Shown: positions 25,534 through 35,205 of the stretch, one piece after another
Layout of the letters: the number at the start of each line of letters is the position of its first letter
Numbering within the stretch: position 1 is the stretch's first letter
From: Terriglobia bacterium
GTDB taxonomy: Bacteria; Acidobacteriota; Terriglobia; Terriglobales; Acidobacteriaceae
Reading direction: 5' to 3'
Assembly: GCA_020073215.1 (NCBI GenBank)
Contig: JAIQFO010000025.1
Span: forward strand, 1-64,000
DNA: 64,000 nt
Made by a program: the position numbers and the translations under genes
Notes under the pieces: generated by a model
What the model saw: the letters and a program-made list of their open reading frames with translations, nothing else
Databases searched by the model: none
What the model was told of the DNA's origin: nothing

Positions 25534-25965
25534 TTATCGCTTCGCAGCAACGATTACCAACTGAGGCTCTGAGCTCTGCGCCATCAACTGTTGCTCCATC
25601 TGACCCTTAAAGCAATGGTGCACCTGCGGGTCATTTTCAGTCCAAACCTGAGACAGGAAATGCTGGTTCCCGTACTGGTTGAAGACCAACTTGGCGCTGG
25701 ACTCGCTGGGGTCAGTTGCCGAAGGGTGAACGTACGCCATGGCTCGCGCCCGGCCGTCGTCCCTCTCCAGCACAACGAGATAAGGGTCCCCGGGATGGTA
25801 GACATGATAGTGCCCGGCGGGGAGGTGGGTTCCTCCAGCGACGAATGCGAAAGGAATGTCGACCCGGAACAGTGGCTGCCGGATCGCCATCTGCGCGTTG
25901 AGCGTGGCAGTCAGCAGCACAGCCGTGGCGACCAAGACTGCGAGCTTGAGGATTCGCGTTTTCAT
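25534..25965 (-). CDS. Small secreted protein of unknown function
   Basis: A 143-residue exported protein (signal peptide about 1-25, ending in LNAQ). The mature part reads FRVDIPFAFVAGGTHLPAGHYHVYH, a beta-rich pattern that I associate with an acidobacterial secreted family, then a C-terminal half with HHCFKGQMEQQLMAQ. Only one cysteine. Divergent from the TPR regulator at 26254 and inside the segment bounded by the two inverted-repeat elements. Confidence 0.75.
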   Translation of the reverse strand: MKTRILKLAVLVATAVLLTATLNAQMAIRQPLFRVDIPFAFVAGGTHLPAGHYHVYHPGDPYLVVLERDDGRARAMAYVHPSATDPSESSAKLVFNQYGNQHFLSQVWTENDPQVHHCFKGQMEQQLMAQSSEPQLVIVAAKR

Positions 25966-26253
25966 GGTGAATCTCCTTTCTTTCTTAGTAATTTCTTGCA
26001 GTGTTACGGCCTACACCATCAGCCCTGCCCGCGCAATTGACAATGCAACGCAGATGGAATGCGAATACAAACCAGATGGAAGCGAGGTGACTTGGTTAAG
26101 CCGTTAGAAACGAATGGCTTGCGGTCGCGTCGGCACGGTATCAATTTGGGAATTTCGGGGCATTGAAACGCAACACTTCATTTGTTGTCCATCACTGGAT
26201 TTCGGACTAGAATTTTCTGGTAAGCGTTAGGCAAGGGCTCCGGGGGAGCGCAG

Positions 26254-28080
26254 ATGCCGTTGTCTGCCCAGAACATCCGCTTCGGGCCCTTCCAACTGGA
26301 CCTGCGCGCCGCCGAACTGCACCACGACGGCACCAAAATCAACCTTCCTGAACAACCTTTCCAGATCCTGGCCGAACTGGTCTCACATCCCGGCGAAGTC
26401 GTCACCCGTGAGGAACTGCGCCAACGCTTGTGGCGATCGGACACATTCGTGGATTTCGAGCATGGCCTGAACACGGCGGTGAAGCATCTGCGGGAATTGC
26501 TGGGCGATTCGGCGGAGAAGCCGCAATACATCGAGACCGTGCCTCGCCGTGGGTACCGCTTGATGGTTCCGGTGGAAAAAGCGAAGACTCCGCAAGCGTT
26601 CGGTCGTCGGCGGGTGATCTGGCTGCCGGCTTTTCTTTTGGTCCTAACGATTGTAGCTGGACTGGTCTGGCGGCAACGTTTGCAAGAACGTTTCCGACTC
26701 GCGAAGATCGAGTCGCTAGCAGTACTGCCCTTGGAAAATCTGTCCGGCAATCCTGACGAAGAATACTTCGTCGACGGTATGACCGAGGCGCTGATTACCG
26801 AACTGGGCAAGGTGCATGCTCTGCGCGTAATCTCGCGGCAGTCCGTAATGCACTACAAAGGCACGAACAAGACAGTGCCCCAAATCGCCAAGGAATTGAA
26901 CGTGGATGCGTTGGTGGAAGGCTCGACCCTTCGCACCGGCGGCAAGGTGCGAATCACCACGCAATTGATCCAGGCCAACCCAGAACATCATCTGTGGTCG
27001 GAGAACTATGAACGTAATCTGGGCGACGTCATTTCGCTGCAGGGGGAAGTGGCTCGGACCATAGCCAGTCAAATCCGGGTCAGGCTGACGCCGCAGGAGC
27101 AGACATATCTGGCAAGCCCGCACCCGGTCCAGCCCCAGGTCTTACAGCTCTACCTGAAAGGGCGATTCTATTGGAACGAGCGCAACCAACCAGCTCTTGA
27201 GAAGGGTCTAAGCTATTTTCAGCAAGCGATCGAACGAGACCCGAAATATGCCGCCGCACACGCGGCCCTCGCCGATACCTACCTCGTTTTGGTGGAAGAC
27301 GAATTGATGGCCCCCCAAGAGGGTCTGCCTCGGGCACAGGCGGCTGCCATGAAAGCCGTGGAACTGGACGATACGTTGGCGGAAGGGCACTGCGTGCTGG
27401 CATCACTCCGATCTGATCAGGCGGAATGGTCAGCGGCTAAGGCCGAATTCCAGCACGCGTTGGAATTAAACCCGAATTACGCGTTCGCTCACCAACAGTA
27501 CGCAGAGATGTTGATGAGGATTGGCCAGCCGGACGCAGCCCTGGAAGAAATCCATCGGGCCCGCGATCTGGATCCGAACTCGTTGGTGATCCAAGCGGTG
27601 GAGGGTTTGATTCTCTACAACGCGCGGCGGTACGACGACGCTATCGCCCAACTGCAAAAGACGCTCAAGATGGATCCGAACTTTGTCATGGCCCACAATT
27701 TCCTCGGCTACGCCTACGAGCAGAAAGGGCAGTATGACGAAGCTCTCGCCGAGTTTCGGAAGCTGGTCGCGCTCTCAGATGAGGGTCCCAACCCAGCATA
27801 CCTGGCACGCACCTACGCGGTTTCGGGCAATCGTCGCGAGGCTCTTCGAGCCCTGTCCCGACTCCGTCATATCTCGACAGAGCGTTACGTGTCGCCGTAT
27901 GAATTTGCACGCGTTTATGCCGGCTTAGGTGACAAAGACCAAGTGATCCTGTGGCTGCAAAAAGCCTACGCGGAGCATGCTGTGTATCTTGTCTGGCTTA
28001 AGGTAGACCCGAGACTCGACAATCTGCGTGATGACCCGCGCTTCCAGGATTTGGTGCGGCGCATGAATTTTCCGCCTTAA
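26254..28080 (+). CDS. Winged-helix / transmembrane / TolB-like / TPR regulator
   Basis: A 608-residue membrane-bound regulator of the CadC layout. The OmpR-type winged helix is at 1-105 (FGPFQLDLRAAELHHDG, YIETVPRRGYRLMVP). A single membrane helix is at about 125-145. The TolB-like domain spans about 155-275 (LAVLPLENLSGNPDEEYFVDG, DALVEGSTLRTGGKVRI). TPR repeats run from about 290 to 600 (AALADTYL, ALELNPNYAFAHQQYAEML, YDDAIAQLQKTLKMDPN). The outer domains presumably sense a signal and transmit it to the cytoplasmic DNA-binding domain. The divergent small secreted protein is the closest candidate target. Confidence 0.9.
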   Translation: MPLSAQNIRFGPFQLDLRAAELHHDGTKINLPEQPFQILAELVSHPGEVVTREELRQRLWRSDTFVDFEHGLNTAVKHLRELLGDSAEKPQYIETVPRRGYRLMVPVEKAKTPQAFGRRRVIWLPAFLLVLTIVAGLVWRQRLQERFRLAKIESLAVLPLENLSGNPDEEYFVDGMTEALITELGKVHALRVISRQSVMHYKGTNKTVPQIAKELNVDALVEGSTLRTGGKVRITTQLIQANPEHHLWSENYERNLGDVISLQGEVARTIASQIRVRLTPQEQTYLASPHPVQPQVLQLYLKGRFYWNERNQPALEKGLSYFQQAIERDPKYAAAHAALADTYLVLVEDELMAPQEGLPRAQAAAMKAVELDDTLAEGHCVLASLRSDQAEWSAAKAEFQHALELNPNYAFAHQQYAEMLMRIGQPDAALEEIHRARDLDPNSLVIQAVEGLILYNARRYDDAIAQLQKTLKMDPNFVMAHNFLGYAYEQKGQYDEALAEFRKLVALSDEGPNPAYLARTYAVSGNRREALRALSRLRHISTERYVSPYEFARVYAGLGDKDQVILWLQKAYAEHAVYLVWLKVDPRLDNLRDDPRFQDLVRRMNFPP

Positions 28081-28163
28081 GCGAGACCTCGACTCTCAAC
28101 ATGCCCATAGCTCGCCCGCTGCCTGTGGTTTACCAAACGCTAACTGTTGAAATATCCCGTGGG

Positions 28164-28302
28164 TGTTGAAAAACTCCCTTTTCATCCCAAACAGCCAGAA
28201 TTTTGGGGATAGAAAATGTCTACCCGACCCGAGAAGATCGCTTACAGCGCATCCTAACGCAATTTTATTTTCGCGAATTTCGCGAGAAGGAGTTTTTCAA
28301 CA
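28164..28302 (-). repeat. Inverted-repeat element, copy 2 (interior reversed relative to copy 1)
   Basis: TGTTGAAAAACTCC at 28164-28177 and GGAGTTTTTCAACA at 28289-28302, 111-bp interior. The interior aligns to copy 1 at roughly 80% identity only after reverse complementation, including the shared stretch TCTTCTCGGGTCGGGTAGAC. Confidence 0.85.
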
Positions 28303-29183
28303 GCCACTCCCGATTACACCAATAACTCAGTAAGAACACTCAGGGGCCGGGTGTGGGGCCAGCCCCTGTTCTCCGAGCTTACGTCGTCAAAACGCCGCCA
28401 AAGCCCCCGTAAAGTCACTTATGACTTTGGCGTCGTCTCGCGGCTTGAGCTCGTTGAAGCCGTATCCACCCGTTAGCGGCAAGGCACGACTCGCGCCCAC
28501 AGCGGTGGAGAAGATGATCCTGATGGCAGGCTTCACGGCCATGTTTCAGTAAACGCCGAACCCTTGTTCTGCAAACTGAGTTCAAAAGAACTGCCGACCC
28601 GTGCAGCCAGAAATCTAGACCGAGGCCTCTGCCGAGTTGTCAGAGAACTGTCATTTTCTTGTTAAATTGATCGCGGGCAATCGTTGCCTGACCCGTAGAG
28701 ACGGCCTTCGAACGGTTCTCGATTTGCGGCAGAGAGAACCGGGAGTGGGTAGGGCACGGCCTCGCAGACTGCGGAGAAACTCCAGTTCGAGCCGGTTTTG
28801 GGAAGGGCCCGACTTTAGTCGGGCCGTAGGTCGTTGGAAATGTGTTGCGCTTTAGCGCCTGAGGTGAGCTTTCTCCGCCCCTGCTGAGTTTTTCCGCAGC
28901 CTGTTTACTCGTGCCGCTAAGCCTTGAAAATGTGCTCGCGCTTCAGCGCCCGACGTTGGCTTCTTGCTCTCGCGATGCCTTTCCGCAAGCGCTTCAGCCC
29001 GCCTTCCGGCGGTTACAACGGCCTTAGCCGCGGAAGATCTCAGTGACCGCGATTCACAATTCACGATTTCCGCGATAGGTCCAGAGTCCCGATCCACTCT
29101 CTCGCACCTTCGTGCCCTTGGCGGTCCCCGAGGTGACGGCTTATGCTGAAAGTAGATTGAAAGGGTTAGGTTCCGCTTTGCCC
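28303..29183. other. Long intergenic stretch with repeats; one possible 51-residue ORF
   Basis: The minus-strand frame 28387-28542 encodes a 51-residue peptide (MAVKPAIRIIFSTAVGASRA...) without a clear ribosome site or family; it could be a gene fragment. A perfect hairpin GGCCCGACT-TT-AGTCGGGCC stands at 28806-28825. Two similar short units with TGCGCTTTAGCGCC and CGCGCTTCAGCGCCC follow at about 28846 and 28940. Nothing else is supported as coding. Confidence 0.5.
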
Positions 29184-29573
29184 ATGATTTCGCTTCGTCT
29201 CTACACCCTTGTGCTGGGCGCGATTGGCCTGGCCATGGCCAGCTATGCCCTGTTGCGCCGCAAACCCAAAACTGCCAGCGAGGTCGAGCGCGAACGCCGC
29301 ACCTGGCTCAATACCATCGGGCGCATCACCGATGGCACCGTCATTGACGTCCAGGAAATCGCCGCTGACCCCAGCCACCCCGCCACAATGCTGATTTACC
29401 AGTACGACGTGGCCGGCGTTTCCTACGAAGCCTCGCAGGACGTCACCTATCTCCGGCAATGGATCAATCTCCATTCCTGCCGCCTGGGCCTGCCGACTTC
29501 GGTGAAGTACGATGCGCGCAACCCGGGAAATTCCATGGTGATTGCCGAAGGTTGGATGGGGTTGAGGCAGTGA
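29184..29573 (+). CDS. Small membrane protein (DUF3592-like)
   Basis: A 129-residue protein with one N-terminal membrane helix (about 4-22, LYTLVLGAIGLAMASYAL), a charged linker, then a beta-rich domain (GRITDGTVIDVQE, MLIYQYDVAGVSYEASQDV, PTSVKYDARNPGNSMV) as in the DUF3592 group. The start at 29184 is chosen to place the helix at the N terminus; 24 upstream codons look non-coding. Convergent with the gene at 29671; the family B hairpin separates them. Function unknown. Confidence 0.7.
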   Translation: MISLRLYTLVLGAIGLAMASYALLRRKPKTASEVERERRTWLNTIGRITDGTVIDVQEIAADPSHPATMLIYQYDVAGVSYEASQDVTYLRQWINLHSCRLGLPTSVKYDARNPGNSMVIAEGWMGLRQ

Positions 29574-29590
29574 GACCTACCGAAGAGCAA

Positions 29591-29667
29591 TTCACCACAG
29601 AGGCACAGAGTCACAGAGAAAATCCAAGAAGTAGGTTTTCTCCGTGTCTCTGTGCCTCCGTGGTGAA
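29591..29667. repeat. Palindromic repeat, family B (TTCACCACAGAGGCACAGAG)
   Basis: Long imperfect hairpin with arms TTCACCACAGAG-CACAGAG and CTCTGTG-CTCCGTGGTGAA, exactly between two convergent stop codons, so it probably doubles as a bidirectional terminator. Other copies: 33905-34016 and 51309-51384. Confidence 0.88.
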
Positions 29668-29670
29668 AAA

Positions 29671-30399
29671 CTAGACTTTTCCCAGCGCCATCGCGACCAT
29701 GTAGAGAATCTGTGCCGCCGCCAGCCCCACCCAAATGCGCTGCCGAATCCGCGCACGCCGTATGTCGCGCAGCAAGTCTGCCGTAGTCGGTTCGGCCACC
29801 GGAGCGTCCCGTCTTTCCGCCGGCATCGCTACCGGTTGCAGACTGGCCGGCCTCACCGCATCAACCGGCTTGGGCTTGTCGGGATAAAACACCTTCGGCG
29901 TGTCCACCACTTCCGACCACAACGGCAGCAGGATCCATGACTTCGGAATGATGTCCGGAATCGGCTTGGAAGTGAGATTGAGAGCCGGCTCCGCTTCGGG
30001 CGAGACGCGATCGGCCAGGTTTCGCAGCAGCGAACCCCACCAAAAATGGCTGAGTCGATCGGTAAGCAGTTCGCCAACATCGATGGGCTGCGATTCCAGC
30101 TCCAGCGGCGGCAGCGTTTCCGGCGAGAGCACGTCCCCAAGATTGGTGAACACGGTGCGAAACCAAGGCAACCGCAGACGGTCCCCAAGCAGCAGGCCAA
30201 CTTGCACAGGCCGAGACGTGAGGACAAGCGGCGGCAATTTTTCAGGCGCAAAGCTATCGCGCACATTGCCGGCCAGCGACCTCCAGAGCGGCTGGGTCAG
30301 GTTCGGCGGAGGCAGCAAATCCAAAGGAATCTGCAGCTCTGGTGCGGCGGATTGCGGTTCGGGATACCAGGCTTCAGCGGCATTTGAGCGATAAGACAT
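29671..30399 (-). CDS. Tail-anchored protein with three internal repeats
   Basis: A 242-residue protein of unknown function. About residues 30-160 consist of three copies of a roughly 42-residue unit: a W/F-x3-L--N--D--(A/S)PE---PPL-L-S-P(I/V)-VG-LL-DRL pattern (LPPLVLTSRPVQVGLLLGDR, LPPLELESQPIDVGELLTDR, EPALNLTSKPIPDI). A proline-rich stretch follows, then a basic segment (LLRDIRRARIRQRIW) and a C-terminal membrane helix (about 220-238). There is no signal peptide, so the repeats should be cytoplasmic. No family recognised. Confidence 0.7.
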   Translation of the reverse strand: MSYRSNAAEAWYPEPQSAAPELQIPLDLLPPPNLTQPLWRSLAGNVRDSFAPEKLPPLVLTSRPVQVGLLLGDRLRLPWFRTVFTNLGDVLSPETLPPLELESQPIDVGELLTDRLSHFWWGSLLRNLADRVSPEAEPALNLTSKPIPDIIPKSWILLPLWSEVVDTPKVFYPDKPKPVDAVRPASLQPVAMPAERRDAPVAEPTTADLLRDIRRARIRQRIWVGLAAAQILYMVAMALGKV

Positions 30400-30680
30400 G
30401 AGAATTTAGATTACTCCAGCGCGGCTCCGTCAGCACGACCCTCAGAAGCCAACCTCGATGTTAGATGCTCTCCGAGCGTCTGTCACGCGTCTTTACGCAG
30501 CTTTACGAGTGGGCCCGCCCAATCGGGTCATCTGACCATCAGGTCATCGAAAGTCAAAGGGCATTTGAACTTAGATCGCCCGATGGCCCGAACACCCGAT
30601 AACCCGATTCTCCTTGGCCTTGCGCGGAGGCACAATCGTAGGTTAGGTTTCAAAGGAATATCTGATATGGAGAACCGGGA

Positions 30681-31040
30681 TTGAGTGACTTCGAACAAAG
30701 GGCCGCCAAAGCTCACCGTGCGCAGCGGCGTTTCTTCCGCAGTCGTTTCGACGTGCGCATCCAGGTGGCGGTGTTTCGCGACGGCCTGACCACTACCTGC
30801 TGGGGCCGAACCAGCGAACTCAGTATGGACGGCATCGGCGCGACCCTCAGCGGCGAGTTGCGGGTCGGCGAAGTTGTTTCCCTGGAGTTTCCCATCCCAC
30901 TCCCCCCTCACGCCCTCAAGGTGCGAGCCATTGTGCGTTATAGCGACGGTCTGCGCTGCGGACTCCAGTTTCTGGTCGTGACCGAAGAGCAGAGGCGTCT
31001 GTTGCACGAAGTCTGTGTAGTGTTGGCCAACGCCTCCTGA
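30681..31040 (+). CDS. PilZ-domain protein
   Basis: A 119-residue protein with a PilZ domain. The arginine-rich start (RAQRRFFRSRFDVRIQVAV) supplies the RxxxR part and SELSMDGIGA the D/NxSxxG part of the c-di-GMP-binding signature, followed by the beta strands VGEVVSLEFPIP and VRAIVRYSDG. It would act as a small c-di-GMP effector in the cytoplasm. The start codon is TTG at 30681 with GGAG upstream; no in-frame ATG precedes the domain. Confidence 0.82.
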   Translation: MSDFEQRAAKAHRAQRRFFRSRFDVRIQVAVFRDGLTTTCWGRTSELSMDGIGATLSGELRVGEVVSLEFPIPLPPHALKVRAIVRYSDGLRCGLQFLVVTEEQRRLLHEVCVVLANAS

Positions 31041-31269
31041 GCACCGCGCAGGATCTGAAGATTCGTATCAGGAAGATTCTAGGGGCTTGGCACCGGGATG
31101 CCGGCTCTTTCCGCAGCCTGCTTAGGCTGTGGTTTTGAGGGTTGGGGTTTCATTACGCGCGTCTGAACCCCCCGGCCCATTGCAATCCTTTCATTACGAT
31201 GGTAACTATCTGCGGATGGCCTCGCCCGCTTAACATCGACTATTGTCAGAGGACTCGGGGGAGGACTCG

Positions 31270-33873
31270 ATGGGTGAGAAAATCGCCCCGGACGCGGTTT
31301 CGGACGAACTGCCGCGGTTGGAAGCGCCACGGGAAGCACTTGAGCCCGGCTCGCCGCCGGCCCCTACCCGCGCCGCCTCCACGAGAACCTCCGTCACTCC
31401 CCGCGCGAACGGCCATCCTCGCTCCAACGGCCATGCCGCCCAAGCTCCGCCCACTGAAGTCCCGCCCACTGTTGAGAAAGCTTACTCCGAACAGATCATC
31501 GAGAATGCGCCCGAAGCGATCAGCATTATCGACTTGGACCTGAAGATTTTGCGCATCAACGCGGAGTTCACCAGCTTGTTCGGCTATAACGCGGCTGAAG
31601 CTCTGGGAAAACGCCTCGACGCCTTGATCGTCCCGCCCGATCGCTACGCCGAAACCTCCTGGATCGCCCAGACCATCAACGCGCAAAACAAGCTTAAGCT
31701 GGAGACCCGCCGGCAGCGGAAAGATGGCTCTCTGGTTGAGGTGCTTCTCTCCGCCTCGCCGGTAACCGTGAACGGCAAGCCAGTCGGCTCCTACGCCTCC
31801 TATAGCGACATCACCGAGCAGAAGCGCGCCGAGGAATTGAATGCCGCCTTGTACGCCATTGCCGCCCGCAGCCAATCCGCCGAAGATCTGCAACAATTTT
31901 TCGCCGCCATTCACAACATCGTCGGTCAGTTGATGAATGCCCGCAACTTCTACATCGCCCTCTACGATCCCCAGACGCGGTTGTTGAGTTTCCCTTATTT
32001 CGTCGATGAACAGGACCCCGCCCCGGACCCCAAGCCGTTGGGTCGCGGCCTCACCGAATTCGTCCTGCGATCGGGTGAGCCCCTGCTGGCTACCCCCGCT
32101 GTCTTTGAGGAACTGATGCGGCGCGGCGAAGTGGAACAGATCGGCGCGCCATCCCTCGACTGGCTGGGCGTTCCCCTGCAAACCGGCGCGACCTGCATTG
32201 GCGCCCTGGTCGTGCAGACCTACAGCGAAAACATCCGCTTTGGAGACCGCGACCGCGAGATCCTGAAATTTGTTTCCCAACACTTGGCTGCCGCCATTGA
32301 GCACAAGCGCTATGAAGAGGCGCTCCGCCGCTCGGAAGCCCGCTCCCGTTCCTTGATCTCCAGCGCCGCGTTCGGCATTTGCCGCTGCACCCTCAACGGA
32401 AGATTTCTGGATGTGAACCCGGCGCTCATCAACATGCTGGGGCATGCCTCCGTCGAAGAAGTTCTCCAGCTGGATGCCAGGCGTGAACTCTTTGTCAATC
32501 CCGTGGAGTTAGACCGCCTGGTCGAGGACTATCGCCGCACCGGTAGTCTGAATGGCGTCGAAGTTCAATGGAGACGCAAAGATGCCCGCGTCATTACCGT
32601 GCGGCTCAGCGGCTCCGCCGCCACCACCACCGATGAACCCGGAGAGGTCTTGGAGCTGATCGCGGAAGACATCACCGACCGGCGTCAACTCGAAGAACAG
32701 CTTCGCCAGGCCCAAAAAATGGATGCCGTAGGCCGCCTGGCCGGTGGCGTCGCCCACGACTTTAACAACCTGTTGATGGTGATTAACGGTTACACCGAGG
32801 TGTTGCTCGAGCAGCTGGAAAAAGGCAGTGCCATGCACCAGAAAGTCGAGTCGATCCAGCAAGCCGCCGACCGCGCCGCCACCCTCACCCGCCAGTTGCT
32901 CGCCTTCAGTCGAAAACAGCTCCTCGAACTCAAGGTGGTCGACGTCAACACCGTCATCAGCGACATGGAGCGCCTGCTGCGTCCGCTCATCGGCGAAAAC
33001 ATCGAGTTGGTCACCCGCCTCTCCTGCGATACCGGACACACCCGCGCCGACGCCGGCCAGCTCGAACAAGTCATCATGAACCTGGTCGTCAACGCCAAAG
33101 ATTCCATGCCCGACGGCGGCAAGCTCACCGTGCAGAGCTCCGACGTCACCGTGCGCCAGAATTTCCGCGAACACCGTTTCATCCAGCCCGGACGCTATGC
33201 CGTGATCTCGGTCTCCGATACCGGCCACGGCATGGATAAGGAAACCCAATCCCGCGTCTTTGAGCCCTTCTTTACCACCAAGGAAAAGGGAAAAGGTACC
33301 GGCCTCGGCCTCTCCACCGTTTACGGCATCGTCAAGCAGAGTAACGGATACGTATTTGTCCAAAGCGAGCCCGGAGCCGGTACCACTTTCTATGTGTACC
33401 TGCCCCGCGTCGAGGATTCCACCGAGGAGCTGAGTCCGGCCCAGTCTCCACAGAACGAAGCCGGCGGCTGCGAAACCGTTTTACTGGTGGAAGACGAGGA
33501 ATCGGTCCGCGAACTGGTCCGTGTTACTCTCACCTCTCGCGGCTACAACGTCCTCGAAGCCGAAAACGGCGAGCGTGGTTTCGAGATCGCCGGCTCCTAC
33601 AAAGAACGCATCCATATCCTGATCACCGACGTGGTCATGCCCGGAATCGGCGGCCGCGAACTAGCCAAGAGACTGCTCGCGATGCGTCCCGGCATCAGCG
33701 TGCTCTATCTCTCCGGCTACACCGAAGATGCCGTAGTCACCCAGGGCGCGCTCGGCCCCGGTACGGGCTTCCTGCAAAAGCCTTTCACTCTTCAGAATCT
33801 GGCCAAGAAGGTCCGCGACGTCCTTCGCTCCCAGCCCGCCCCCAAGTCCAAATCAAAATCAGCCTCAAACTAG
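31270..33873 (+). CDS. Hybrid histidine kinase: PAS-GAF-PAS-HisKA-HATPase-receiver
   Basis: An 867-residue cytoplasmic kinase without membrane helices. After a proline/alanine-rich N-terminal 70 residues come a PAS domain ([20 protein letters not shown]), a GAF-type domain (about 195-350), a second PAS (about 360-470) and the HisKA domain with its phospho-acceptor in [11 protein letters not shown]. The ATPase domain has [14 protein letters not shown] and [15 protein letters not shown]-terminal receiver follows with Asp in [14 protein letters not shown]. This order is typical of orphan soil-bacterial hybrid kinases. The ATG at 31270 is preferred because GGGGGAGGA stands before it; a TTG 27 bases upstream is also open. 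The input signal is unknown. Confidence 0.92.
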   Translation: MGEKIAPDAVSDELPRLEAPREALEPGSPPAPTRAASTRTSVTPRANGHPRSNGHAAQAPPTEVPPTVEKAYSEQIIENAPEAISIIDLDLKILRINAEFTSLFGYNAAEALGKRLDALIVPPDRYAETSWIAQTINAQNKLKLETRRQRKDGSLVEVLLSASPVTVNGKPVGSYASYSDITEQKRAEELNAALYAIAARSQSAEDLQQFFAAIHNIVGQLMNARNFYIALYDPQTRLLSFPYFVDEQDPAPDPKPLGRGLTEFVLRSGEPLLATPAVFEELMRRGEVEQIGAPSLDWLGVPLQTGATCIGALVVQTYSENIRFGDRDREILKFVSQHLAAAIEHKRYEEALRRSEARSRSLISSAAFGICRCTLNGRFLDVNPALINMLGHASVEEVLQLDARRELFVNPVELDRLVEDYRRTGSLNGVEVQWRRKDARVITVRLSGSAATTTDEPGEVLELIAEDITDRRQLEEQLRQAQKMDAVGRLAGGVAHDFNNLLMVINGYTEVLLEQLEKGSAMHQKVESIQQAADRAATLTRQLLAFSRKQLLELKVVDVNTVISDMERLLRPLIGENIELVTRLSCDTGHTRADAGQLEQVIMNLVVNAKDSMPDGGKLTVQSSDVTVRQNFREHRFIQPGRYAVISVSDTGHGMDKETQSRVFEPFFTTKEKGKGTGLGLSTVYGIVKQSNGYVFVQSEPGAGTTFYVYLPRVEDSTEELSPAQSPQNEAGGCETVLLVEDEESVRELVRVTLTSRGYNVLEAENGERGFEIAGSYKERIHILITDVVMPGIGGRELAKRLLAMRPGISVLYLSGYTEDAVVTQGALGPGTGFLQKPFTLQNLAKKVRDVLRSQPAPKSKSKSASN

Positions 33874-33904
33874 ACTGGCCGTGGGTATTGTCCTAGGTTC
33901 AGTT

Positions 33905-34016
33905 CTTCACCACAGAGTCACAGAGTCACAGTGAAAACCTTGAACTTGTAAGAACCATAAGGGAAGGTTTTTCTAGGCAGTTGGGTTTCTCTGTGTCTCG
34001 GTGACTCTGTGGTGAA
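33905..34016. repeat. Palindromic repeat, family B, copy 2
   Basis: Arms TTCACCACAGAGTCACAGAG and CTCTGTGTC-GTGACTCTGTGGTGAA enclose an unrelated middle of about 60 bases. It sits after the hybrid kinase and before msrP and may terminate the kinase transcript. Confidence 0.85.
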
Positions 34017-34126
34017 AAAAGGCAAATTAGGCCACGCCCAACGCGTGCAACTTTTTCCCCGTCCCCGAGTCCTATACTAAAGTTAGCAACGAAGTGTGGG
34101 GAATTGAACCGTAATCGGGGTGAGCC

Positions 34127-35086
34127 ATGCTAATCAGGAAACCAGACGCAATTCCATCTTCCGAAATTACTCCCAAGGCAACCTATCTGAACCGCCGCAA
34201 CTTCCTGGCCGGCGCCGCCATCGCGGGCGCCGCCGCTGTCACCGGTGTTGCCTTTCGCGATCTAGCCGCGCCGTCACTCACCGCCCGAGCCAACGCCAAA
34301 ATTGACGGCCTCCAGAAGAGTCCCTTCAGTGCGACGGAGAAGGAAACCCCCTACAAAGATGTAACCAACTACAACAATTTCTACGAATTCTCCACCGACA
34401 AATACGAGCCTGCGGACCTCGCAAAGAATTTCAAGACCCGTCCCTGGACCGTGACCATCGACGGCGACGTGAAGAAGAAACAGGTGCTAGACGTAGACGC
34501 AATCATGAAATTGGCTGCCCCCGAAGAGCGCATCTACCGTCATCGCTGTGTCGAAGGCTGGTCGATCGTCGTGCCCTGGGTAGGATTCTCCCTAAGCGAA
34601 CTGATCAAGCGCGTCGACCCTCTGCCCAAAGCCAAATATGTCGAGTTCACCACCTTGTACGATCCCAAACAAATGCCCGGCCAGCGCTCCAGCGTATTGA
34701 AATGGCCGTATGTCGAAGGTCTCCGCATCGACGAGGCCCTGCATCCGCTAGCGCTACTTTGTTTCGGCATGTACGGTGAGGTGCTCCCCAATCAAGACGG
34801 CGCTCCTCTCCGCATCGTGATTCCATGGAAGTACGGCTTCAAAAGCGCCAAGTCGATCGTCCGCATCCGTTTCACCAGCGACCAACCCCTGAACTCATGG
34901 CAGCAGTACGCCCCCAACGAATACGGCTTCTATTCGAACGTCAATCCGAACGTCGACCATCCGCGCTGGAGCCAGGCCAAGGAGCGCCGCCTGGGAGAAT
35001 TCTTCAAACGCCCAACTCTGATGTTCAACGGTTACGATCAGGTAGCAAGCCTGTACTCGGGGATGGACCTGAAGAAAAACTTCTAG
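34127..35086 (+). CDS. msrP: Protein-methionine-sulfoxide reductase, catalytic molybdoenzyme
   Basis: MsrP (YedY) repairs oxidised methionines in periplasmic proteins. The 319-residue precursor carries a twin-arginine signal ([17 protein letters not shown]) for export of the folded, cofactor-loaded enzyme. The molybdenum-ligating cysteine is C141 in [15 protein letters not shown]. Other family landmarks are [37 protein letters not shown] and the C-terminal [15 protein letters not shown]. Its membrane partner MsrQ follows 119 bases downstream. The molybdopterin gene moaA lies elsewhere in the window. Confidence 0.96.
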   Translation: MLIRKPDAIPSSEITPKATYLNRRNFLAGAAIAGAAAVTGVAFRDLAAPSLTARANAKIDGLQKSPFSATEKETPYKDVTNYNNFYEFSTDKYEPADLAKNFKTRPWTVTIDGDVKKKQVLDVDAIMKLAAPEERIYRHRCVEGWSIVVPWVGFSLSELIKRVDPLPKAKYVEFTTLYDPKQMPGQRSSVLKWPYVEGLRIDEALHPLALLCFGMYGEVLPNQDGAPLRIVIPWKYGFKSAKSIVRIRFTSDQPLNSWQQYAPNEYGFYSNVNPNVDHPRWSQAKERRLGEFFKRPTLMFNGYDQVASLYSGMDLKKNF

Positions 35087-35143
35087 GGTTTTGCAATTGG
35101 CAATTTCTTATTTGCAATGTCAGCCCTCTTAATTTTTTGAATT

Positions 35144-35190
35144 GTCATCCTGAGCGAAGCGAAGGGCCTGCTTTTCGCGGCGCCCGCAAG
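35144..35190. repeat. Half copy of palindromic repeat family A
   Basis: Starts GTCATCCTGAGCGAAGCGAAG and breaks off after CCTGCTTTTCGCGGCG; the right arm is missing. It lies between msrP and msrQ. Confidence 0.75.
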
Positions 35191-35205
35191 GTCAGCAAGA
35201 TTGAA

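Noticed and set aside
31246..32445. 399-residue antisense frame within the hybrid kinase
   Set aside because: The sense strand has continuous PAS, GAF and PAS domains; the antisense has no domain, start signal or neighbours.
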